Below, piece by piece: positions 34,246 through 42,611 of a stretch of 64,000 bases of DNA. Positions within the stretch are counted from its first letter, which is position 1. Each line of letters opens with the position of its first letter. This DNA is from Plantactinospora sp039889035 (GTDB lineage Bacteria > Actinomycetota > Actinomycetes > Mycobacteriales > Micromonosporaceae). A program made the translations under genes and the position numbers. The stretch spans positions 248,001 through 312,000 of the forward strand of contig JBDQQY010000001.1 in the NCBI GenBank assembly GCA_039889035.1, written 5' to 3'. A model generated the notes under the pieces. That model did no database searches, was not told where the DNA came from, and saw nothing but the letters and a program-made list of their open reading frames with translations.

Positions 34246-34649
34246 CCGGACGCGACGACCCGGACGACGTCGAGCCGCTGGTGTACTCCCCGCACGACGA
34301 GGCGGGCTACGAGGAGCTGGCCCGACGGGCACTCGCCGCACTGGACGACATGGACGGTGAACTGGGCCGGCTGGCCGCCGCACAGGTCGAGGGGCACAGC
34401 CGGGACGGCCGGGTCAGCGTCCGGGTGACCGGCGCCGGCACGGTCACCGAGGTCCGGCTGCGCGGCGGGGCGTTGCAGCAGTACCACCACGTCAAGCTCG
34501 GCGAGGTGGTCACCCGGGTACTCCAGGCCACCCAGCAGCGGGCCCGCGCGGCGTACGAGCAGGCGGCCGGGGAACTCGCCCCGCCCGAGGTGGCCGAGTG
34601 CGACCGGCTGCTCCGGCGTACCCCGGGACCCCGGCGACCGGGGTCGTAG
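34242..34649 (+). CDS. YbaB/EbfC-family (EspL-like) protein 2
   Basis: The 135-residue protein keeps the YbaB core, with the beta-strand pair GRVSVRVTGAGTVTEVRLRG near residues 55-75 and a long second helix (VVTRVLQATQQRARAAYEQA). Classical YbaB proteins have a similar central VTGxG segment. GTG 34242 is coupled to the first YbaB gene. Both lie inside the secretion locus rather than beside recR/dnaX, which supports an EspL-like role over a housekeeping one. Confidence 0.68.
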   Translation: MTGRDDPDDVEPLVYSPHDEAGYEELARRALAALDDMDGELGRLAAAQVEGHSRDGRVSVRVTGAGTVTEVRLRGGALQQYHHVKLGEVVTRVLQATQQRARAAYEQAAGELAPPEVAECDRLLRRTPGPRRPGS

Positions 34650-34660
34650 CCGGCCCTTCC

Positions 34661-34680
34661 GACCCGGTCCCGGCCGGGTC
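34661..34680. terminator. Bidirectional hairpin between the YbaB pair and eccB
   Basis: GACCCGG and CCGGGTC form a 7-bp stem with a 6-base loop between convergent genes. It starts 12 bases after the second YbaB stop and overlaps the eccB stop codon. Confidence 0.4.
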
Positions 34681-36163
34681 AGCTCGGTCCGGGGGTCGGC
34701 TCCGGTGCCCGGCCGCCGGAGCCGGCGGCCGGGCCGGCGGCGGGGCCGACCGGGGCGACCGTTGGCAGTGCCGAGAGCCGCAGCGCGGCCGCCGGATCGA
34801 GCGCCACCCCGGTCGGCACCAGCGCCAGGATGCTCGCCGGCACCTGCACCGGCCGGACGCCCGCATAGCCGAGCGAACTCTGCGCCTTCTCCAGCTCCGG
34901 CCGGGACAGCGGAAACTTCAGCCCCTGGTCGGTGACGAGATAGACGTTGCCGGCGGCGTTCGCGCCGATCGGGTTGGCGGCCCGGACCAGGGCGGCGTGC
35001 CCGCCCGGCAACGCGACCCGGTCCGCCGGCCGTACCCCGTCCGCCCCGGCCTGGGTGGCGACCGGCGGCCCGTCGATCGGCGGAACCTCGCCCGGCACGA
35101 CGCCGAAGGTCTCGATGGTGACCGGATGCTCCGCCGCGCCGCCGTCGTCGCGGTAGCTCGCGCAGACCATCGGGGCGGGGGTCTGCGCGCCCCGCACCTC
35201 CGGCACCGTGTCGGGAAAACCGGGCGGCTCGGCCACCCTGTCCACGATCAGCCGGCCGGCCTGCTGGGCGGAGATCTCGTTGACCGCACGCCCGGCCGCC
35301 TCCAGCAGCCGGGCGGTGACCGCGCCGACCGGGGCGAGGCCGTCGGGAAGCATCACGTACGACTTGCCCGCCGCCCGGAACAACTGCCCGATCCGGGTCT
35401 GCTGGCCGGCGATCGCCGGCTCGGCGGGTGAGCCGGCGCCGGGCAGGGCCAGCGGCTCCAGGTCCGGACCCGGGGGCACGGAGTTGAGGAACGCCTCGCC
35501 GACCGCGACCGGCGGAATCCCGGCCCAGCCGAGGGCGGCGAGCACGGCGTTGCTCCGGATCCGCAGCCGGTGCTCGCTCCACAGCAGATAGCGGTCGCCA
35601 CCGTCCACACTGACCAGCAGGCCCTGCCGGCCGACCGCCGTACCGCCGGACGGGGCCCAGCCGACCAGCAGGTGGGTGGCCCGGGCGACCGAGGTCAGCG
35701 AGCGGGGCGCGCTGCACACGCTGATCGGCAGGCCGAGCAGCGCCGACCGGGACGGCAGCGAGTCGGGCGCCCCGGGGATCCCGATCGGCAGCCCGCGCGG
35801 CACGGCCCGCAGCGAACTCTCCGACATGGTCCGCACCACCGGCTCCGGCTGACCGACGATGAGCAGCGCCGACGTCCAGTTGAGTACCGGATGCAGCCGG
35901 CCCTGCGTGTAGATGAACTTCGCGCCGGTGTCCCGCTCCACGATGATCGCGTTCTCCACCGGCTGGCGCCCGCCCGGGCGCAGCAGTCCGTAGACGCCGA
36001 ACCCGGCGAAGAGCAGCACGGCGGCCAGCAGGCCGCCGAGCATCGCGAGGGCGAACCTCCGCATCGGCAGCTCGTTGGTTTCGGGCTCGCCGGCCAGCAG
36101 CGCGGAGACGGTCCGCCGGATGAGGAACCGGTATGCCTGCACCTGTTCCCGACGGCTGCGCAT
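34679..36163 (-). CDS. eccB: Type VII secretion membrane protein EccB
   Basis: The 494-residue protein starts with MRSRREQVQAYRFLIRRTVS, the conserved cytoplasmic start of EccB. One membrane helix (about 37-62) is followed by the large extracytoplasmic repeat domain. Family segments include QGRLHPVLNWTSALLI and YLVTDQGLKFPL. EccB is part of the EccBCDE membrane channel. The C-terminus is Pro/Gly-rich. It diverges from eccE across a 57-base gap. Confidence 0.93.
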   Translation of the reverse strand: MRSRREQVQAYRFLIRRTVSALLAGEPETNELPMRRFALAMLGGLLAAVLLFAGFGVYGLLRPGGRQPVENAIIVERDTGAKFIYTQGRLHPVLNWTSALLIVGQPEPVVRTMSESSLRAVPRGLPIGIPGAPDSLPSRSALLGLPISVCSAPRSLTSVARATHLLVGWAPSGGTAVGRQGLLVSVDGGDRYLLWSEHRLRIRSNAVLAALGWAGIPPVAVGEAFLNSVPPGPDLEPLALPGAGSPAEPAIAGQQTRIGQLFRAAGKSYVMLPDGLAPVGAVTARLLEAAGRAVNEISAQQAGRLIVDRVAEPPGFPDTVPEVRGAQTPAPMVCASYRDDGGAAEHPVTIETFGVVPGEVPPIDGPPVATQAGADGVRPADRVALPGGHAALVRAANPIGANAAGNVYLVTDQGLKFPLSRPELEKAQSSLGYAGVRPVQVPASILALVPTGVALDPAAALRLSALPTVAPVGPAAGPAAGSGGRAPEPTPGPS

Positions 36164-36190
36164 CCCCACCCCGCCTTCGGCCGATGCGAC

Positions 36191-36200
36191 ATCATACAGT
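36191..36200. promoter_or_regulatory. Overlapping -10 elements of the divergent eccB/eccE promoters
   Basis: ATCATACAGT reads TATGAT on the minus strand (for eccB) and TACAGT on the plus strand (for eccE). Both lie at plausible distances (about 20-30 bases) from the two starts. The overlap would make expression of the two genes linked or competing. Confidence 0.4.
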
Positions 36201-36220
36201 CGGCACGTAGGGTGTGGGCC

Positions 36221-37411
36221 ATGCCGGAGTTGATGGCTGTCGGTCGACCCACCGGGCGGTTCGGCACGGTGCAACTCGTCGCCGTCGAGCTGGCGCTGTT
36301 CGCGACCGGTGCCGCCGTCTACGCGCTCTCCCCCGTGCCGGGTGCGCTGGCCGGAGCCGCCGCCGGCGGGCTGCTGGTCGCCACGTTCGGCCGCTCGGGC
36401 GGCCGCTGGTGGTACGAGGTCCTCGGTGCCCGGCTGCGGCTGGCCCGCCGGCATCGGGACAGTCGGCGCGCGCTGCGCCGCTCCGGCGGGTACGACCCGC
36501 TGCTGGCGGTGGTCTCGCCCGGTCCGAGTACGACCACCGTCACCGACCGCTCCGGCACGATCGGGATCGGTCAGGACGCGCTGGGCTGGTTCGCGGCGAT
36601 CTCGGTGCGGCATCCCGACGGGCTCTCCGGCGGCTCCCGCACGGCGCTGCGGCTGGACTGGCTCGCCGACCTGGCGGCCGATCCGGCGCTGCCGGCCAGC
36701 ACGGTGCAGATCGTGCTGCGGCACTCGTCGCTGCCGATCGCCGCTGTCGACCCGCGCACCGCGGCCAGCCAGTCGTACCTGGAGCTGTGCCGGGGGCTGG
36801 CGGTGCCGGTGCACCACGACGTCTGGATCGCCGCCCGGCTCTCGGCCCGGGAGGCGGCGACGGTGGCGGCGGACCGGGGCGGCGGGCTGGCCGGCGTACA
36901 CCGGGCGCTCAGCGCGGCGATCACCCGGGTCGGCACCGGGTTGGCCAACCTCGACGTCGAGCACACCGTGCTGGACGGGGACGGCCTACGCCAGGCGCTG
37001 GCGTACTCGTGCGGTGTCGACGGGGTCGCGGCGCCCGGCTCCGGCCCGGAGCGGTGGTCACGCTGGCAGGGCCAGTGGCGGGTGCAGGTCTGTTTCGCGG
37101 TGCGGTCCTGGCCGGCGACGCCCACAGTGGACCCGCTCCGGGCGCTCACGCAGGTCCCGTCCGCGCTCGACGTGAGCGTCGCGGTGGTGTTCGGCCGACG
37201 GCACGGCTCCGGCGCCCCGGGGGGCGGGGCCACCGCCCGGACCCTGGTCCGGGTCGCGGCCACCCCGGACGCGCTCGACGCCTGCGTGCGTCAACTACTG
37301 GCCAGCGCGGCCGGTGCCGGGGTGCGACTGGTCCGGCTCAACGGCGAGCACGCCACCGGGGTGTACGCGACCGCGCCGACCGGCGCCACCCTGGGACTGG
37401 TCGCCCGGTGA
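36221..37411 (+). CDS. eccE: Type VII secretion protein EccE
   Basis: The 396-residue protein has two adjacent N-terminal membrane helices (about 18-60) and a large soluble domain, the EccE layout. The conserved patch GRWWYEVLGARLRLARRHRD follows the membrane part. Sequence conservation in EccE is low, so the assignment rests on size, topology and its place next to eccB, eccC and eccD. EccE forms the outer rim of the channel and stabilises the complex. Confidence 0.83.
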   Translation: MPELMAVGRPTGRFGTVQLVAVELALFATGAAVYALSPVPGALAGAAAGGLLVATFGRSGGRWWYEVLGARLRLARRHRDSRRALRRSGGYDPLLAVVSPGPSTTTVTDRSGTIGIGQDALGWFAAISVRHPDGLSGGSRTALRLDWLADLAADPALPASTVQIVLRHSSLPIAAVDPRTAASQSYLELCRGLAVPVHHDVWIAARLSAREAATVAADRGGGLAGVHRALSAAITRVGTGLANLDVEHTVLDGDGLRQALAYSCGVDGVAAPGSGPERWSRWQGQWRVQVCFAVRSWPATPTVDPLRALTQVPSALDVSVAVVFGRRHGSGAPGGGATARTLVRVAATPDALDACVRQLLASAAGAGVRLVRLNGEHATGVYATAPTGATLGLVAR

Positions 37412-37462
37412 ACGTGACCCGCGGACCGGCCCGGCACGGCGGTGCGCAGACGGGAGCGAGCG

Positions 37463-38170
37463 ATGCCGACCGGTGACCCGAAGACCGCCGCGCCGGAACG
37501 CCGGCTCGCCGGCGACCTGCTCGGCCGGCTCACCCTCGACGTCGACGCCATCGGCGTGGTGCTGGGCCGGGACGGCGCCAACCAGCCGGTGCTGCTGCGC
37601 CTGTTCCGCCCCGAACCGCTCACGGTGGCGTTCGTCGGCGACTGGTGGACCGCCCAGGTGCTGGTGTTCCGCTGTCTCGGCCACGGTGCGCGGGTCGCGG
37701 TCGACGCCGTGGACGCGGTCGTCCCGGCGGCGGCCGGCACCATCGCCACGATGGCGCACTGGCTCGCCCTGGACCGGGCCGCCGGGGGCGCCGGTGACCG
37801 GGTGTGGCGCTCGGCCTATCCCGGCGGCGACGAGCCGGCCGACCCGTCCCGCCCCCTCTTGCGGCTACGCGACGTCGGCGTACACGGGCCGGAACGGCGG
37901 CCGCCGACCCGGGCCTGGGAGACCCAGTTGACCGTGCTGCCCCGGTTGACCCCGGCCGGCGTACCCGTGCTGGCCGACGCCGACGTGGTGCTGGTGCAGC
38001 GGCTGACGCAGCCGGAGGCGGCGCTGGTCGGCTCGGCGCTCGCCCTGCCCCGGCCGGTCTGGTCGGCGGTCACCACGATGGGCAACGAGATGGTCGCCGC
38101 CTTCGGCGGCGGCTCCGCCCGGTACGTCTGGCTCACCCCGACCCGCGTCGAACGCCAACTCTTCGGCTGA
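37463..38170 (+). CDS. Type VII locus protein of unknown function
   Basis: ATG 37463, after GGGAGCGAGCG, gives 235 residues with no membrane helix. It is a mixed alpha/beta protein (LLRLFRPEPLTVAFVGDWWT, VLADADVVLVQRLTQPEAAL). It lies 51 bases after eccE and converges with eccD, so it is likely to be co-transcribed with eccE. Size and position are reminiscent of cytosolic accessory proteins such as EspG-type chaperones, but I see no convincing sequence match. No known catalytic motif is visible. Confidence 0.6.
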   Translation: MPTGDPKTAAPERRLAGDLLGRLTLDVDAIGVVLGRDGANQPVLLRLFRPEPLTVAFVGDWWTAQVLVFRCLGHGARVAVDAVDAVVPAAAGTIATMAHWLALDRAAGGAGDRVWRSAYPGGDEPADPSRPLLRLRDVGVHGPERRPPTRAWETQLTVLPRLTPAGVPVLADADVVLVQRLTQPEAALVGSALALPRPVWSAVTTMGNEMVAAFGGGSARYVWLTPTRVERQLFG

Positions 38171-38212
38171 CACTCGTGCAGCGCGGAGCCGGCGGGCGAC
38201 GGTGCGGCCGGG

Positions 38213-39592
38213 TCAGCCGCGGATGGCGCGGATCCAGCCGAGCAGGCCGCTGACCCAGACCGCCAGCGGGAAGATGGCGAGGACGAGGACCACCTCGAGG
38301 ATGTCCAGGGTGCGCCCCCAGACCGGTGAACTCGGCCGGCGCCCGCCGGCCAGCGCGAAGCCGACGCTGATCGCGGCGACCACCAGCAGCGACCCGAGCA
38401 GCAGCGTCAGCCGCCAGGCCAGCCCGAGATCGTCGTACGCGGCGACCACGGCGGCGGCCAGGGCCACGGCGCCGGCGCCCAGCAGCGGCAGCCGCTGCGC
38501 CCGACCGAGGAACCAGCGGGCCCGGGCCATCATCGTCGACCCGAGCACCACGCAGAGAGCCAGCCCGGGGATCCCGTCGGCGGCCAGCGCGACGGCGGCA
38601 GCCGCACCGATCACGGCCAGCGCGCCGAGCATGCCGGCCAGGAAGGCGTCGGCCCGGTCGGAACGGGCGAACGTCTGGAGGCCGTCGACCGAGTGGGAAT
38701 CCTGCTTGAGCTGCTCCGGGTCGGTCGGCACCGACGGGTCCGGCAGCCGACCGAGCCGGTAGGCGAGCATCGGCAGCAGCGGAAGCGTGCCGAACGCCAG
38801 TGTCACGGTGATCGCGGCCGCCGCCGGGGTACCCACCCCGAAGAGCACCCGGACAGCGGCGGCGACGAGTAGCGCCACCGCGCAGGCGGCACCGCACAGG
38901 AAGACCGGCCCGGCATCGCCGACCCCGATCGCGGCGGCCGCCGCCACCAGCAGCACCGCGGTCGCGGCGACGAGCACGTGCGGCGGGGCGAGCTGGCCGA
39001 CGGTCCGATCGCCGGCGAGCACCAGCAGCCCGCCGACGGCCGCGTAGCAGAGCGCCACCAGCGCGAAGACGGTGGCGCTCCGGGCGTCTCCCACGGCCCG
39101 GGCCAGCACCACCGCGACGAGCAGCAGTGCGGCGGCGAGGCCGAGCCCGACCAGGCCGCCGGGCAACTGCGGCGGGCCGGCGAGCAGCACCGCCACCGCG
39201 CCACCGAGCAGGGCCACCGCGCCGAGCGTGAGGCCGAGCACCCGGGTGGCGGCCGGGCTCCACCGGCCGGTGCGTTCCCGGGCGGCGGTGGCGACGGCAT
39301 CCACCACGTCGTCGAAGACCGGCAGCGGCGCCTCCTCGCCCCGGGGTCGCAGGTAGAGCAGTTCGCCGTCGCGTACCTCGAGCTGGGCGGGGCTGCGCGA
39401 GCTGTCCAGCGCCGCACCGCCCATCCGGGACAGCGTCCAACCGTTGCGCGCCGCCGGATCGTCGGCCAGGGCGTCGCCCGCGTAGCCGAGCACCGTGGGC
39501 AGCAGGTCCGCCAGGGGTACGTCGGCGGGTAGGGCGAGATCGACACGACTGCGTGGAGCTACCACCGTGACCCGGCTGAACCCACTGGCCAC
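38213..39592 (-). CDS. eccD: Type VII secretion channel protein EccD
   Basis: The 459-residue protein has a ubiquitin-like N-terminal domain (about 1-100, with VTVVAPRSRVDLALPADVPL and the family's GWTLSRMGG) followed by eleven hydrophobic helices. This is the EccD layout, whose dimers line the type VII channel. The start is GTG 39592. It lies 113 bases downstream of the mycosin gene on the same strand and probably shares its transcript. Confidence 0.93.
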   Translation of the reverse strand: MASGFSRVTVVAPRSRVDLALPADVPLADLLPTVLGYAGDALADDPAARNGWTLSRMGGAALDSSRSPAQLEVRDGELLYLRPRGEEAPLPVFDDVVDAVATAARERTGRWSPAATRVLGLTLGAVALLGGAVAVLLAGPPQLPGGLVGLGLAAALLLVAVVLARAVGDARSATVFALVALCYAAVGGLLVLAGDRTVGQLAPPHVLVAATAVLLVAAAAAIGVGDAGPVFLCGAACAVALLVAAAVRVLFGVGTPAAAAITVTLAFGTLPLLPMLAYRLGRLPDPSVPTDPEQLKQDSHSVDGLQTFARSDRADAFLAGMLGALAVIGAAAAVALAADGIPGLALCVVLGSTMMARARWFLGRAQRLPLLGAGAVALAAAVVAAYDDLGLAWRLTLLLGSLLVVAAISVGFALAGGRRPSSPVWGRTLDILEVVLVLAIFPLAVWVSGLLGWIRAIRG

Positions 39593-39705
39593 GCCTCAAC
39601 CTCCGTGTCAACGATGCCGGGACATTATCACCGAGACGACTCCTCGGGGAGGTGCGCAGGTGAGGCCGGTCGGTCGGCTGTGGACGGTCGTCGCGCGGGC
39701 GGTCG

Positions 39706-40992
39706 TCACCTGCGTGCCGTACGCCAGCCGCGCCGGCGGCCCCGTCGGATGACCGGTACCGAGGCGAGCAGGAGCAGTGCCAGGGCGACGCCGACCACGG
39801 CGATCACCCCCGAGGCGGCGCTCACGGCGCGCAGCGGGGACGGGTGGGCGGCCGGGCGTGGCACGCTGACGGCTGCCCCGGATTCCGGTACGCCGGCCGG
39901 GCGGAGGGCGCCGACCGCCCGTACCGGGTTGATCACCCCGTGGCCGACCTGGGAGTTCCACAGCCCGTCGGGGTGGTCGGCGGTCTGGGCGATCCGGTCG
40001 GCCACCTGGTCGGGCGAGAGCGTCGGGTCGTACGACCGGACCAGCGCCGCCAGCCCCGAGACGTACCCGGTGGCGAAGCTGGTGCCGCCCTCGGCGGTGA
40101 ACAGGTAGCCTCCGCCGGCCGCCGCCGGCCCGGCGATCCGCTCGCCCGGTGCCGCCACGTCCACGAAGTCGCCGCTGGTCGACGTCTGCACATGCGCGTC
40201 GGCGGCGTTCACCCCGGAGACCGCGATCACTCCCGGATAGGCCGCCGGAAAGGTCGGCTGCCCCGCCTGGACACCCGACTCACCGGTGTTGCCGGCGGCG
40301 GCGACCACCACGACCCGCTGCGCGACGGCGTGCGCGACGGCCGACTGCAACTGCCTGGTCGGCGGGGTGGTCAGCGACAGGTTGACCACGTCGGCGTCGG
40401 CCTCGTCGACCGCCCACCGGATCGCCTCGGCGATCCGCCCGGACAGGTCGGCCTCCTCCGACCTGCGCTGGTCGCGGAGCACGCGTACCGGCACGATCTC
40501 GGCTCCGGGCGCGACGCCGTAGAACCGGAAGCCGGCGCTGACCGCCTCCCGGCCGGCGATGATCCCGGCGATCAGGGTGCCGTGCCCGTTCTCGTCGCAC
40601 CGGCCGTCGCCGCCGTCGGAGGAGGACAGCAGGTCCCGGCCGGGGAGGACCTTGCCGGCCAGGGTCGGGTGGTCGGCGGAGACGCCGGAGTCGACGACCG
40701 CGACCCTGACTCCCACGCCGGTGCTCAACGGCCAGGCCAGGTCGGGGCGGAGCCGGGTCAGCGGCCAGGGGGCGGCGGAGAGCGGATCGGTGACGGTCGG
40801 GCCGCAGCGCGCGGCCGCGTACCGGACCGACGGGGTGGCCGCTGCCGGGCTGCCGGCCGCGGCGACCAGGCCGGCCACCAGCACGGCCGCCACCGTACGC
40901 CGCACCGGGAACCGCCGCGGTCGGCGCGGCGTCCCGACGCCCGCCGGACGCCAAGTCCGTCGCGCGTCCAGGTCAGCTCGCACCCTTCGCAT
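39706..40992 (-). CDS. mycP: Type VII secretion-associated mycosin (subtilisin-like protease)
   Basis: The 428-residue protein has a signal/membrane segment (about 33-52) and an S8 protease domain. The triad is intact: Asp101 in VAVVDSGV, His137 in NGHGTLIAG and Ser near 305 in EGGTSFATGYVSG. A C-terminal membrane helix (about 395-415) with an Arg-rich cytoplasmic end anchors it. Mycosins process some ESX substrates and stabilise the secretion complex. It heads the mycP-eccD unit. Confidence 0.93.
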   Translation of the reverse strand: MRRVRADLDARRTWRPAGVGTPRRPRRFPVRRTVAAVLVAGLVAAAGSPAAATPSVRYAAARCGPTVTDPLSAAPWPLTRLRPDLAWPLSTGVGVRVAVVDSGVSADHPTLAGKVLPGRDLLSSSDGGDGRCDENGHGTLIAGIIAGREAVSAGFRFYGVAPGAEIVPVRVLRDQRRSEEADLSGRIAEAIRWAVDEADADVVNLSLTTPPTRQLQSAVAHAVAQRVVVVAAAGNTGESGVQAGQPTFPAAYPGVIAVSGVNAADAHVQTSTSGDFVDVAAPGERIAGPAAAGGGYLFTAEGGTSFATGYVSGLAALVRSYDPTLSPDQVADRIAQTADHPDGLWNSQVGHGVINPVRAVGALRPAGVPESGAAVSVPRPAAHPSPLRAVSAASGVIAVVGVALALLLLASVPVIRRGRRRGWRTARR

Positions 40993-41070
40993 TATGCCGC
41001 CACGCCGGGCCGGATCGGCTCGGCCGTCCGGCGAAACTGGACAGATGTCCTGGCTGGCTCGGCCCGGCGG

Positions 41071-41296
41071 TCAACCACGGTGCGCCCGCACCCGCTCCCG
41101 TCCCCGGCGCTGCTGGTTGGCCGGGCGGGGCAGGCCGTAGTTGTCCCGCAGGGTACGACCGGTGTACTCGGTACGGAACAGCCCGCGCCGTCGCAGGATC
41201 GGCACCGCCTCCTCGACGAAGACGCCGGCGCAGCAGCGCCCGGAACCGCGGCGCGTCGATCGGGGTGTCGAGCGAGGTGACATCGGTGACGGTCAT
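41071..41296 (-). pseudogene. Fused remnant: flavin reductase-like start joined out of frame to an LLM monooxygenase C-terminus
   Basis: ATG 41296 has a good TAGGAG site and reads MTVTDVTSLDTPIDAPRFRA, like the start of flavin reductase-type proteins (DxxRFRALL). Near 41225 the sense frame changes. The remainder reads FVEEAVPILRRRGLFRTEYT then GRTLRDNYGLPRP, the characteristic C-terminus of NtaA/DszA/SnaA-type flavin-dependent monooxygenases. A deletion joining the first and last genes of a sulfur-oxidation operon would explain this. A matching leader peptide remains upstream at 41559-41642. Confidence 0.6.
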
Positions 41297-41558
41297 GACG
41301 TCTCTCCTAACCGGCCGGAAACTGCCGCCGTTCGACGGCAGGTGGGCAGCGACCACCGCCGGCGCGGCCCGTCACGGAGGAGGGAGCGCCGGTCTCGGTG
41401 GAATGGATCAGGAAGGCGAGGTCGCCCGCACGACGGTGTGCGGCGGGATGACGTGTGGCGGGTTCAGCGGGCGGCGACCGCCCGCCCCCGCGGGGCGAAC
41501 GTCGCGGCGCAGCCGAGCGCGAACCGACGCGGCCGGCGGAGGGCCGGGACGGTCGAGG

Positions 41559-41642
41559 TCAGCGGGGACAGCCTGCGCTGGCGTGACGCGCCAGATCGAT
41601 GTGCAGGCGGCTGATGAGGAGGAGTACGTATCGCCGCTGCAT
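41559..41642 (-). CDS. Cys-containing leader peptide (upstream ORF) of a lost sulfur operon
   Basis: The 27-residue frame starts at ATG 41642. It ends in ISRLHIDLARHASAGCPR, matching the actinobacterial leader-peptide pattern R-R-x-H-x-D-L-x-R-x-x-S-x-x-C. Such peptides sit in the 5' leaders of sulfur-assimilation and sulfonate genes and are thought to sense Cys supply through translation of the final Cys codon. It lies 263 bases upstream of the remnant start at 41296 on the same strand. The downstream genes are decayed, so the leader appears to be an orphan. Confidence 0.65.
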   Translation of the reverse strand: MQRRYVLLLISRLHIDLARHASAGCPR

Positions 41643-41959
41643 GTGATCCATCCTGCGGGGCCGGTCGGACCCGGTCGACGCCGTTCCAGACTATGGGAAG
41701 TAGCCGCGAATGAGCTATCGAGGGAACGTGCGGCGGACACAGCACATCGGCCATCGTCGCTAGCGCTGCCGCGTAACCGCAGCTAAACGACTCGTTCACA
41801 TCCGCGAGGCCAGTGACAGCGGAGCCCGAGCAACAACCTACTAAGTCGATGGGGTTTCCGATATATGAGGTCGATGGGCGGCGGCGGTCCGACCGGAGAG
41901 CAGGCGGGTGGCAGTCGGCGGTCACCGACCTCCCCACCGTCGGGGATGGCCGTAGACCC
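41643..41959. other. Non-coding stretch between the leader peptide and tetR
   Basis: About 320 bases that should hold the minus-strand promoter of the leader transcript. CATAGT on the minus strand (41691-41696) is a possible -10. I see no supported gene. The composition is somewhat less GC-rich than the neighbouring genes. Confidence 0.35.
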
Positions 41960-41989
41960 TTGGCTGAAGGCGAACGACCGTGCTATCAA
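41960..41989 (+). promoter_or_regulatory. Promoter of the TetR gene, probably leaderless
   Basis: TTGGCT (41960-41965) and TATCAA (41984-41989) are 18 bases apart. The -10 ends 6 bases before GTG 41996, with no ribosome-binding site between. Transcription would start at or near the GTG. Confidence 0.45.
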
Positions 41990-41995
41990 TGCCGG

Positions 41996-42586
41996 GTGAG
42001 CAAGGGTGCGGCCACCCGACAGGCGGTGCTGGCAGAGGCGACCGAGGTCGCCAGCCGGCTCGGTCTCGGCGGCCTCACCATCGGCTCGCTCGCCGCCCGG
42101 CTCGACATGTCCAAGAGCGGGCTGTTCGCGCACTTCCGCTCCAAGGAGGCGCTCCACCTCCAGGTGCTCGGTTACGCCAAGGACGCCTTCACCGCCGAGG
42201 TGGTCCGCCCGGCACTGCGCGCTCCCCGGGGCGAGGCCCGGATGCGGGCCCTCTTCGAGAACTGGATGAACAGCGTCAACGTCGCCGCCGCGTGCCTCTT
42301 CGTCTCGGCCTCCACCGAATTCGACGACCAGCCCGGCCCGGTCCGGGACCAACTGGTCGCCGACCACAGGGACCTTTCCGACGCCATCGCGCAGATCTTT
42401 CGGACCGGGATCGCCGAGGGCCAGTTCGACGAGGCCGCCGACCCCGAGCGGTTCGCCCACGACCTGCACAGCGTCATGCTCGGCGCCTTCCACGCGCGAC
42501 GCCTGTTGAACGATCCGCGCACCGAGACCTGGACCCGGCAGGCCTTCGAGGCCCTGCTCGACGCCGCCCGGCCGAAGCCCGACTGA
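41996..42586 (+). CDS. TetR-family transcriptional regulator
   Basis: GTG 41996 gives 196 residues. The N-terminal TetR DNA-binding domain is clear (TIGSLAARLDMSKSGLFAHF, residues ~25-45), with a ligand-binding helical domain behind it (TetR_C type with NSVNVAAACLFVSASTEFDD). It is 25 bases upstream of an alpha/beta hydrolase gene and probably controls it. Longer starts add a stretch with no family resemblance and would ignore the promoter described at 41960-41989. Confidence 0.88.
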   Translation: MSKGAATRQAVLAEATEVASRLGLGGLTIGSLAARLDMSKSGLFAHFRSKEALHLQVLGYAKDAFTAEVVRPALRAPRGEARMRALFENWMNSVNVAAACLFVSASTEFDDQPGPVRDQLVADHRDLSDAIAQIFRTGIAEGQFDEAADPERFAHDLHSVMLGAFHARRLLNDPRTETWTRQAFEALLDAARPKPD

Positions 42587-42611
42587 CCGCACCACAACCC
42601 GAGGAGCCGTC

